A DNA stretch of 49,779 nt from CANJXF01 sp043775015 (GTDB taxonomy: Bacteria; Verrucomicrobiota; Verrucomicrobiia; Limisphaerales; CANJXF01): NCBI GenBank assembly GCA_043775015.1, contig JAYVSV010000087.1:1-49779 (forward strand), written 5' to 3'. Positions 8,401-14,822 of the stretch are shown piece after piece. Position 1 is the first letter of the stretch. Each line of letters begins with the position of its first letter. The notes under the pieces are model-generated. The model had not been told where the DNA came from and did not search any database. It was given only the letters and a program-made list of their open reading frames with translations. Made by a program: the position numbers and the translations under genes.

Positions 8401-9379
8401 TGGCGATGTTCGTCACGGTTTCGCCATCATTGAAAGTAAGAGTTGTAGCGACACCCTCGTAATCTGCGCCATCGGTGGCGGAGCCGTTGCTGGTCGTGAA
8501 CTCGACGGTAACAGTGCCCTGGCTGCCGCTGCGCGTGACGGTGACTTCCGCAACCGGATCTGTTTCGGCGGCGGAAAAATTGCGGGCCATGAATTCAATG
8601 CGGCCTGCGTCCGGGGGACTGGGCAAAGTGTTCAACAGAAGCGTGGTTTCCTTGTAGTAACCCGAAAGTCCCGTCGCGCCGGGAATATTCGTGGTGTTGA
8701 TGCCTGTGCGTTTAACGAACAACACGCGCGCATTATAGCTTTGACTGGGAGCCAGGGTGTTGGCGGGAATCAGGGCGGACGTGTTTGTGCCGGTGAGCGC
8801 GTTGGATTCCAGCAGGAACGGCGTGCTGAAAATGTCATTGTCACCACCGTCCGCAAGGCTGAAAACGATGTAATCATTGGCCGTTCCATTGGTGAACGGA
8901 TCCCACCGCAGCGTGAAGGGCAGGGCCGAATCCACATCCTGCGAGTCAAGCCAGTTGGCGACGTGCGGTGTGGAGGGATACATGTCCGCTGGCAGCGTGA
9001 GCGCCGCGTGATTCGTGCCATCGTTGGCGGTGAAGATGGTAAATTTATAGAGACCCGGACCGACTTGCGCGTCCAGTTGAGATTTGGTCGTAAACGAAGC
9101 CTCGCTGTGAAACGCGCCATTGCCTTCGTCTTCGAGTGTCACGAGTTGGTTATTCGGTAGGAGCAACGTGGCGCCGGTCACCGCCCCAGGCACGCCGGGG
9201 CTGACTGATGTGACGACGCGAAACGGCTCGTCACTGCTGATTTGCACCGGTGCGGACGCGTTGGTTTGACGGAACGCCTGGCCTTTGGCGGCAAGAAAAT
9301 TATCCACGTCGGAAGCGCGAGAAAAAGGCGCGAAGGTCAATAAAACGGAGATGCTGAAATTGCGAACAGATGTTTTCAT
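5426..9379 (-). CDS. Giant secreted protein with eight Calx-beta domains
   Basis: A 1317-residue exported protein. After a signal peptide (about residues 1-22, ending FSRA) comes a beta-rich N-terminal region to about residue 258. Eight consecutive Calx-beta domains of about 110 residues follow, each with a TNETV or GNETF motif and an LxILDDE or VTITDDD end, to about residue 1165. A distinct C-terminal domain (about 1170-1317) starts GPLFITGTINGAAY and ends GSFRIHLQ. Calx-beta domains bind calcium through the Asp/Glu-rich inter-domain ends, so a cell-surface or matrix role in adhesion is likely, but no enzyme domain is visible. Domains 3-4-5 and 6-7-8 correspond one to one, indicating duplication of a three-domain block. 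It is a single gene, with a strong terminator downstream. Confidence 0.9.
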   Translation of the reverse strand: MKTSVRNFSISVLLTFAPFSRASDVDNFLAAKGQAFRQTNASAPVQISSDEPFRVVTSVSPGVPGAVTGATLLLPNNQLVTLEDEGNGAFHSEASFTTKSQLDAQVGPGLYKFTIFTANDGTNHAALTLPADMYPSTPHVANWLDSQDVDSALPFTLRWDPFTNGTANDYIVFSLADGGDNDIFSTPFLLESNALTGTNTSALIPANTLAPSQSYNARVLFVKRTGINTTNIPGATGLSGYYKETTLLLNTLPSPPDAGRIEFMARNFSAAETDPVAEVTVTRSGSQGTVTVEFTTSNGSATDGADYEGVATTLTFNDGETVTNIAIPLHEDFLLEGNETVNLTLSSPTGGAELGSRSNATLNILDNEVRAAGILQFSLVKVSVAESAPAVNVNIARIGGTAGTVSVNFHTVGGTAISDVDFVSTNGTVTFGPGIASKIIPIRILSDTLDETNETFSVVLDSTTGGAALGSNTTATVTITDDDTAGMLAFSAATYATNENATVALITVLRTGGLASGVTVDFTTLDGVTNPATAGVDYITNSGTLTFGSNELKKVFTVALINDFEIETNETVRLLLSNPTGGARLGAISNATLRILDDESTLSFTNANYTVTEAGLKLNINVVRTGARLTPVTVDFNTTDGTAGSTNDYRGTNGTLTFLPNVAFKTISIPIANDTIVDGNETFMVSLSNPQGGALLGSLTNTTVTILDNDKGGVISFGLTNYVATELGKNASILLKRTGGLASGVTVDFITTEGSATEGLDYSNATQTVTFKAGEISKIILVPILNDALDETNETVLLSLTNATGGASLGLSHATLSITDDDVGGTIVLSAASYATNENSEAFIITVKRSGGVASGVSVDFATQDGVALAGQDYIATNGTLYFASNELTKVISVSITNDLLAEGNETFSFRLTNATGGAVIGAISNATLTIRDDESSISFTNAAYTVSETGPSVSITAVRSGSLNTAVSVQFTTVNGSAISPNDYRGTNLTLNFAVNVSQQTVIIPIVSDTLDENNETFNAVLSNPLGGVQLGTVTNTVVTITDDDTGGIVQFGAATFSVSEGTANASITITRTGGLASGVTLQFTTAAAGNTATVGSDYTAVTTNLTFNVGETIKTVLIPIVADSLSEPTETVNLILSAPTGGAILGTQTTAILNIADKPDPNAIPLNGPLFITGTINGAAYTSLTNSALAADNPGGLFQVSANWTTGSGLSTVLHLMTVDVFPQQIGSFNLDNNSGNHGFATYTSTPFSGAAGARTWGVADGSITDGSSGTFTFDAIDHTAKLATGRFTLHMRETTGDIAGTFINVTGSFRIHLQ

Positions 9380-9551
9380 GTTGTTTATGCTAAACAGATT
9401 ATCACTGCCAAAAATGGCGGCGGCGAAGCTATGTAAACGTTTGCTTTATGGCAATTACTAAATCGAAAATATGCCGATTCCAGGAAAATAGAGAGCGACT
9501 AGGGCGGGAATTCCAGCTTGCGGCGATGTCCACCTGCATTAACCTGACCTC

Positions 9552-10454
9552 GTGGTTTGGTTGACCGATAAAACATCATTCGCTCTTGCCGTGCTTTTCT
9601 ACGGAATCAGCATGGTTTACTCCTTTTTTCTCTGGCGAAAAGGATTTCGCCAGGACAATCGGGTCAATTACAGCCTGCTTTTAATTGCTTCCGTGTTTCA
9701 CACCACCGCCATGATCAAGCGAGGGTTTTCGCTCGATCGTTGTCCGGTTCACAATCTTTTCGAGGCTACCATGTTTGTCACGTGGACGATGGTTGCTTCG
9801 TATCTATTGTTGGGTCTCTGGGCGCGGCTTCGATTTCTTGGAGCGTTCGTTTCACCAATCCTTTTTGCCATTGGAGTCTTTGCGTTGATGCCCGGCCTCG
9901 ATGTGCAAACAACGGTGCCGCAATTCACCGGCGGTTGGCTAAGTTTGCACGTGGCACTGTTTGCTCTATCATACGGCGCGTTTGGGCTAAGTTCGGTCGC
10001 GGGAATGATGTATCTCACGCAGGAACATAACCTAAAATTCCACAAACTTCGTGCGGTCGTTTCCCTGCTGCCGCCCATCCAGCGCCTTGAATTGGTCATG
10101 GGCCGGCTTTTGGTGGGCGGCTTTATCATGCTGAGTATCGGGCTTGTGGTCAGCGCCGTTTGGTTCAACCAGATTCGCGGCGATTTTTTTAAAGACGCTC
10201 CAAAAATACTTTGGTCCGCCCTCGTTTGGTTAATGTGCCTCGGTTTGATTTTGATGCGTTGGAAGTTTTCCCAGCGGGGACGCCGTTTTGCCTGGGGAAC
10301 AATCGGGCTGTTTATCTTCGTGGCGCTAACCTTTTGGGGATCGAGTTTGATGTCCCCGCTGCATTCACCCAATGCCAAAGCGGAACGTGGTTCCAAGCTC
10401 GACACGTCGCCCGTTGAAAAATTCGCCAGCGAAAACGCACAATCCGAACCTTAA
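9552..10454 (+). CDS. hemX: HemX/CcsA-like cytochrome c assembly family membrane protein
   Basis: A 300-residue membrane protein with about eight helices (LAVLFYGISMVYSFFLW, YSLLLIASVFHTTAM, then WLSLHVALFALSYGAFGLSS and others). It belongs to the CcsA/CcmC-related cytochrome c assembly family. In many bacteria a shorter member, HemX, is encoded directly before hemA and affects glutamyl-tRNA reductase level. Here the gene ends 3 bases before hemA, which favours the HemX assignment over a cytochrome c maturation role. The GTG at 9552 is used because the next ATG, at 9612, would remove half of the first helix. Conserved His residues lie in VFHTTAMIKRG and LSLHVALF, as in haem-handling relatives; a full WWD motif is not evident. 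It is the first gene of the haem operon. Confidence 0.8.
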   Translation: MVWLTDKTSFALAVLFYGISMVYSFFLWRKGFRQDNRVNYSLLLIASVFHTTAMIKRGFSLDRCPVHNLFEATMFVTWTMVASYLLLGLWARLRFLGAFVSPILFAIGVFALMPGLDVQTTVPQFTGGWLSLHVALFALSYGAFGLSSVAGMMYLTQEHNLKFHKLRAVVSLLPPIQRLELVMGRLLVGGFIMLSIGLVVSAVWFNQIRGDFFKDAPKILWSALVWLMCLGLILMRWKFSQRGRRFAWGTIGLFIFVALTFWGSSLMSPLHSPNAKAERGSKLDTSPVEKFASENAQSEP

Positions 10455-10457
10455 CTC

Positions 10458-11510
10458 ATGCCCATTGTCGTCATTGGATTAAGCCATCATTCCTCGCCTG
10501 TCACGGTGCGGGAGCGGTTTGCTTTTTCCGAAACGATCATCCCCGCCGCACTCCAGAAATTGCGCAGTGCTGGAATTGCGGACGAGGCGGTCATTCTTTC
10601 CACCTGCAACCGTGTCGAAATTTACGTCGCCACCCAACTTGATCCCCGGCAAGCGTTCCCCGCGTTGCACAATTTTTTGATCGATCATCACAATTATCGC
10701 GAGCAACTCAACGGCGAAATTTACACGCTGTGCGAACCAAAAAGTTTGGAGCACCTTTTCAAAGTCGCCTGCGGACTCGATTCCATGGTGCTTGGCGAAA
10801 CCGAAATTCTTGGGCAATTGAAAAAAGCCTACGACTTGGCGCTGAGCCACAAACACACCGGCAGCCGGCTGAACAAAGCGTTCCAGCGCGCCTTCAACGT
10901 CTCAAAACAAATTCGCACCGAAACGAATATTCAACGCGGCAGCGTCTCGGTTGGATCAGTCGCGGTTGAATTGGCGCAGAAAATTTTCAACTCGCTCGGC
11001 GACCGTCAGGTGATGGTGATTGGTGCGGGTGAAACCAGTGAGAAAACGGCGCGCGCACTCCTTTCCCGTGGCGCGAACAGTATCATCGTTTCAAATCGTT
11101 CCCACGACCGCGCAGTTGCGCTCGCGGCGGAATTGAGCGGACGCGCCGTCCATTTCGATAATTGGGCCAGTGAGTTTGCCAACGTTGACATTGTCATCAG
11201 CAGCACCGCCGCTCCGCATCACATTCTTGACCGCGCCAAGCTTGAACCGCTGATGAAACTGCGCAAAAACCGTTCGCTTTTGCTCATCGACATTGCCGTT
11301 CCGCGCGACATTGATCCCGAGGTTAATTTTTTGGAAAACGTTTATCTCTACAACATTGATGATCTCCAGGCGATCGCGGACGACTACCTCAAACAACGGC
11401 GCAGCGAAGTGATGCAATGCGAAAAAATCATCAGCGAAAAAGCGAAAGCGCTTCTGCAATTTTCCGCTTCGAACGAATTGCCTACCGGCTCAAAACTTAT
11501 CTACGAATGA
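10458..11510 (+). CDS. hemA: Glutamyl-tRNA reductase
   Basis: Catalyses NADPH-dependent reduction of glutamyl-tRNA to glutamate-1-semialdehyde, the first committed step of C5-pathway tetrapyrrole synthesis. The N-terminus MPIVVIGLSHHSSPVTVRE, the catalytic Cys in LSTCNRVEIY (C50) and DSMVLGETEILGQLKKAY are diagnostic. The NADPH-binding region (VMVIGAGETSEKTARALL) follows at about residues 180-200. At 350 residues it is clearly shorter than the usual 400-450: it stops shortly after the linker helix, so most of the C-terminal dimerisation domain is absent. The stop is followed by a 168-base gap before hemC, so this may be a natural short form and not a frameshift; no continuing homologous frame was noticed. 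Confidence 0.95.
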   Translation: MPIVVIGLSHHSSPVTVRERFAFSETIIPAALQKLRSAGIADEAVILSTCNRVEIYVATQLDPRQAFPALHNFLIDHHNYREQLNGEIYTLCEPKSLEHLFKVACGLDSMVLGETEILGQLKKAYDLALSHKHTGSRLNKAFQRAFNVSKQIRTETNIQRGSVSVGSVAVELAQKIFNSLGDRQVMVIGAGETSEKTARALLSRGANSIIVSNRSHDRAVALAAELSGRAVHFDNWASEFANVDIVISSTAAPHHILDRAKLEPLMKLRKNRSLLLIDIAVPRDIDPEVNFLENVYLYNIDDLQAIADDYLKQRRSEVMQCEKIISEKAKALLQFSASNELPTGSKLIYE

Positions 11511-11541
11511 CGGCTCCGCTGGAACCATGCAGAAGAGTTTC

Positions 11542-11645
11542 AACGCAAAGTTTTCAAAAATCTTGGCGGCATGGTTTGGCCAGTTCAAGTTCTCGACCCG
11601 CCGTTCGAATGTGTCAACTTCGCGTCCTTGCGTCCGTGCGTTTAA
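11542..11645. repeat. Degenerate inverted repeat in the hemA-hemC gap
   Basis: CAACGCAAAG at the left and TCGCGTCCTTGCGTCCGTGCG at the right of the 168-base gap between hemA and hemC resemble inverted, diverged copies of a CGCAAGGACGCAAAG-type intergenic repeat. The pairing is poor in the middle. No gene is seen here. Confidence 0.35.
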
Positions 11646-11678
11646 CTCCGATTTCTCGTTCCACGCTGTTCCAATAAA

Positions 11679-12623
11679 ATGATCCCAACTGGAAAAACTA
11701 TTTTGATCGCCACACGCGGCAGCGCACTGGCGCTCGCGCAATCCAACGCGGTTCTCGCATATTGCCGGACGCAATTTCCCGGGCAGCCCTTTGAATTGAA
11801 AATCATCAAGACGACGGGCGACAAATTACAAAAGGCGTCGATGGCTCGCATTGATGCCACTTTGCCGCGCGGACTTTTCACGAAAGAGTTGGAGGACGCG
11901 ATGCTGAGTGGCGAGGCTGATTTTGCCGTTCACAGCTTGAAGGATTTGCCCACCATCTTGCCCGATGGTTTGAAACTCGGCGCCGCCGGAAAACGCGTGG
12001 ATGTTCGAGATGTCTTGATTGCAAAATCCAGATTGGGAATTGCTGATTTGCCGCACGGTGCAACCATCGCCACCAGCAGCACGCGACGGAGCGCGCAGCT
12101 TCTTGAGCGTCGCCCCGATTTAAATATCGTGCCGATTCGCGGCAACGTGGGAACGCGCCTGCAAAAACTCGCGAGCAATCCTGAGTTGCGCGGAACCATT
12201 TTGGCGGCGGCTGGTTTGCAGCGATTACAATTTGAAATCGACGCGAATGGCGTTCTTTCCGGCGAAGGAATTCCCGATGGTATTTTCGCCACGCCCATTG
12301 CCGCAGACGATATGCTTCCGTGTGTTGGCCAGGCGGCGATTGGAATTGAATCGCGCCAGAACGACGAGCGGATCGATGCTGTTTGCCAGAAATTGAATGA
12401 TCCTGCGACGTGGCATTGTGTCACGGCGGAACGCGCATTTCTTCGAGGGATGGGTGGCGGTTGCCAGAGTGCTGTGGCCGCTTATGCGGAAATTTCTGAG
12501 AATGAAATCTGGCTGCGCGCGGTATCGTATTTGTCGAAAATTGTCCGGCGCGGTGAACGTCGAGGCCCGCTGAATCTAGCGAGTGAATTAGGCGAACAAT
12601 TGGCGAATGAATTAAGAACTTAA
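11679..12623 (+). CDS. hemC: Porphobilinogen deaminase (hydroxymethylbilane synthase)
   Basis: Joins four porphobilinogen molecules to hydroxymethylbilane. Family signatures are IATRGSALALAQSNAV at the N-terminus, AVHSLKDLPT, ATSSTRRSAQL and PIRGNVGTRLQKL. The dipyrromethane-cofactor Cys is in GMGGGCQSAVAAYA (about C262). The length of 314 is normal, although the domain after the cofactor Cys is short. The ATG at 11679 directly precedes IPTGKTILIATRGS. The stop overlaps the next start as TAATG, so hemC and the cobA-hemD fusion are translationally coupled. Confidence 0.95.
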   Translation: MIPTGKTILIATRGSALALAQSNAVLAYCRTQFPGQPFELKIIKTTGDKLQKASMARIDATLPRGLFTKELEDAMLSGEADFAVHSLKDLPTILPDGLKLGAAGKRVDVRDVLIAKSRLGIADLPHGATIATSSTRRSAQLLERRPDLNIVPIRGNVGTRLQKLASNPELRGTILAAAGLQRLQFEIDANGVLSGEGIPDGIFATPIAADDMLPCVGQAAIGIESRQNDERIDAVCQKLNDPATWHCVTAERAFLRGMGGGCQSAVAAYAEISENEIWLRAVSYLSKIVRRGERRGPLNLASELGEQLANELRT

Positions 12624-14149
12624 TGAAGTCCAAAGGAATTGTATATCTGGTCGGTGCCGGCCCGGGCGACGCGGGGTTGCTCACGTTGCGTGGCGCCGAG
12701 TTGATGCGGCGCGCCGATGTGGTCATTTACGACGCGCTTGTGAACACCGATTTGCTGCGGCTTGCTCCCAAGGCGGAAATCATTTACGCGGGGAAACGTT
12801 GTAAAGTTCACGCGATGTCACAGGAAGAACTCAGCGGTTTGCTCGTGACGAAAGCGCGTGAAGGCAAATGTGTCGTTCGCTTGAAGGGCGGCGATCCTTA
12901 CGTCTTTGGCCGTGGCGGTGAAGAAGCGGAAGAGCTTTTTGAAGCGGATATTCCATTTGAAGTCGTCCCTGGAATTTCCTCCAGCATTGCGGCGCTGAAT
13001 TACGCGGGCATTCCGATGACGCACCGCGAACATTCGTCTGCTTACACGGTCATTACCGGGCACGAAAATCCAGCGAAAGACGGGACCAATGTGGATTGGG
13101 CAAAAGTCGCAAAAATTCCTGGAACAAAAGTTATTTTGATGGGCGTCCAACGCATTCGCGATATCTCCATCGCTCTGATTTCGCACGGTCTGACCCCGGA
13201 AACTCCCGTTGCCATGGTGCGCTGGGCTACCACCGGTCAGCAAAAATCGATCGAAGGCACGTTGGCCACGATTTCGGATGTTGCGGAAAAGGCAAAATTT
13301 TCTGCACCCGCTGTCACAGTGATTGGCGATGTCGTGAAGTTGCGGAAAAAATTGAACTGGTTCGAAAAACGTCCCCTGTTCGGCAAACGAATTGTGGTGA
13401 CTCGCACCCGCGATCAAGCCAGCCATCTCTCGAAACAATTATTGGACCTCGGCGCGGAAGTTCTCGAAATTCCTACGATCAAAATTGTTCCGCCGACCGA
13501 GCAGGTTCAGTTCGCAGAAGTGTTGCTTGATTTGAATTCCTACGACTGGCTCATCTTCACCAGCCCCAACGGCGTCGCGACTTTTTTTGAAATGTTTTTC
13601 AAAGCGTTTGAAGATATGCGCGACATTGGCGGTGTGCGCATCGCGGCGATCGGCCCGGCGACGGCGGCAAAGCTGACGGAACTTCATTTAAAAGTGGATT
13701 TGATGCCGGAAGAATACGTCACGAAAAAAATTGCCGACGCGTTCAAGAAATTCGAGAGCATCGAGAATCTTAGAATCCTTTTGTTGCGCGCAGAAGTGGC
13801 GAATCGCGAGCTGCCGCAAAAATTGGAAGAGATGGGCGCGATCGTGGATGATATTGCTTGCTACAAAACCATCGCCGAAACCGAAGATATCAGTGGAGCT
13901 GCGGCCAGGTTGACCGAGATTGGCGCAGATTGGATCACATTTACGAGCAGTTCGACGGTGGAAAATTTTCACGCGCGGTTTAATTTGCCCGCACTCTTAA
14001 AACAATTTCCAGAAACTAGACTCGCCTCGATCGGCCCCGAGACCACCAAGACGATTGTGGCTTTGGGATTAAAACCGGCCATCGAAGCCAAGCCGCACAC
14101 CATTGAAGGTCTTGTGAAGGCGATCGAACAACGTAGCCGCGTCTCGTGA
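12623..14149 (+). CDS. cobA-hemD: Bifunctional uroporphyrinogen-III C-methyltransferase / uroporphyrinogen-III synthase
   Basis: A 508-residue fusion. Residues 1-245 are a CobA/SUMT-type methyltransferase, with VYLVGAGPGDAGLLTLRGAE, VRLKGGDPYVFGRGGEEAEE and YAGIPMTHREHSS, which diverts uroporphyrinogen III to siroheme or cobalamin. Residues about 250-505 are a HemD-type uroporphyrinogen-III synthase (KRIVVTRTRDQASHLSKQL, then WLIFTSPNGVATFF and DWITFTSSSTVENFH). The same fusion is known in several phyla and lets one gene serve both haem and siroheme/B12. It begins one base inside hemC's stop. The final codons, R-S-R-V-S-stop, lie within the left arm of a palindromic repeat, so the natural C-terminus may have been altered by repeat insertion. 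No hemB, hemL or hemE is in the window. Confidence 0.93.
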   Translation: MKSKGIVYLVGAGPGDAGLLTLRGAELMRRADVVIYDALVNTDLLRLAPKAEIIYAGKRCKVHAMSQEELSGLLVTKAREGKCVVRLKGGDPYVFGRGGEEAEELFEADIPFEVVPGISSSIAALNYAGIPMTHREHSSAYTVITGHENPAKDGTNVDWAKVAKIPGTKVILMGVQRIRDISIALISHGLTPETPVAMVRWATTGQQKSIEGTLATISDVAEKAKFSAPAVTVIGDVVKLRKKLNWFEKRPLFGKRIVVTRTRDQASHLSKQLLDLGAEVLEIPTIKIVPPTEQVQFAEVLLDLNSYDWLIFTSPNGVATFFEMFFKAFEDMRDIGGVRIAAIGPATAAKLTELHLKVDLMPEEYVTKKIADAFKKFESIENLRILLLRAEVANRELPQKLEEMGAIVDDIACYKTIAETEDISGAAARLTEIGADWITFTSSSTVENFHARFNLPALLKQFPETRLASIGPETTKTIVALGLKPAIEAKPHTIEGLVKAIEQRSRVS

Positions 14150-14213
14150 GAGCGCGGTGAATTATTTCAAAATCGACTTGGACAAATCCGCTCTCTCACG
14201 AGTCGCGGCTGCG
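14133..14213. repeat. Palindromic repeat at the end of cobA-hemD
   Basis: The left arm GTAGCCGCGTCTCGTGAG (from 14133) pairs with CTCACGAGTCGCGGCTGC (to 14213) with one mismatch and a 2-base indel, around an AT-rich loop of about 35 bases. The stop codon of cobA-hemD lies in the left arm, and the stop of the convergent 184-residue gene is 3 bases beyond the right arm. The GTAGCCGC start is shared with the repeat at 17071-17138. It lacks a T-tract but could still act as a convergent-end hairpin. Confidence 0.7.
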
Positions 14214-14215
14214 AG

Positions 14216-14770
14216 TTAACGGAGAAAATATTCGAGCAACGTGTTGCATTCGATTTCTTGAATTTTCCGCAGCACCGAAATGGTTTTCTCAGCGCGCTTG
14301 GTCAACGCACCCTCACAGACATCGACGAATGCCAACGCATCCCATCTGCCGTCGCGAACGAGTTTTGTTTTCAAACTGTTTTCGTTGGCGTCATCCAAAA
14401 ATCGGGTGACGCGCGCCGCGATTTCGGGAAAACACGGAAGCTCGCCCGCTCGATGAAACCAATATTTCGCATTCCCATAATCCGGCTCGCGCCGATGCAT
14501 GATGCCGTGCAGAAAACTTCCGTCGGGACTGTGAAGGTTCTGCGAAATGGAATGCGATTCGTCGAGGTAATCATGCCAAAGCAAAACTAAAGAACGGACC
14601 AACGCCCGAGTCTGTTCAGGGATTTGCGTTTGGGAAAAAATGTCGCGCAGCTTTGATTGAAGCGATTCAAGCGGCTCGCGATTTGAACGAGGTTCCGAAT
14701 CCAAGGAAGCTAATTCTGTTGTCTGAATCAGGAATTGTATTTTTTGAAACGCAATTTGAGGTTCGCTCAC
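14216..14770 (-). CDS. Conserved protein of unknown function with an HGIMHRREPDY motif
   Basis: A 184-residue soluble protein with no signal peptide or membrane helix. It contains a dense block of polar and His residues: LLWHDYLDESHSISQN, then GSFLHGIMHRREPDYGNAKY and WFHRAGELPCFPEI. My recollection is that this block is conserved in unnamed proteins of Verrucomicrobiota, Planctomycetota and Acidobacteriota, but no function is known to me. The clustered His, Asp, Glu and Arg suggest a metal site or active site (inference). The start is a GTG at 14770. It is the last of five minus-strand genes and converges on the haem operon; whether it belongs to the sigma-factor transcript, 52 bases upstream, is uncertain. 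Confidence 0.7.
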   Translation of the reverse strand: MSEPQIAFQKIQFLIQTTELASLDSEPRSNREPLESLQSKLRDIFSQTQIPEQTRALVRSLVLLWHDYLDESHSISQNLHSPDGSFLHGIMHRREPDYGNAKYWFHRAGELPCFPEIAARVTRFLDDANENSLKTKLVRDGRWDALAFVDVCEGALTKRAEKTISVLRKIQEIECNTLLEYFLR

Positions 14771-14822
14771 CTGCGGAGACTAGGGCGAGTTGCGCCCCGG
14801 CTCAATGGTTTTACTGAGATGA

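Noticed and set aside
5900..8600. Periodic repeats of about 340 bases, considered as a CRISPR-like or tandem noncoding array
   Set aside because: The period matches protein domains of about 112 residues in an open coding frame, so it is a multidomain protein gene.
8150..9160. Long plus-strand frame of 336 codons opposite the Calx-beta gene
   Set aside because: It lies wholly antisense to the repeat protein and its translation is Arg/Gly-rich without any domain. Long antisense frames are expected opposite a repetitive gene of biased codon use.
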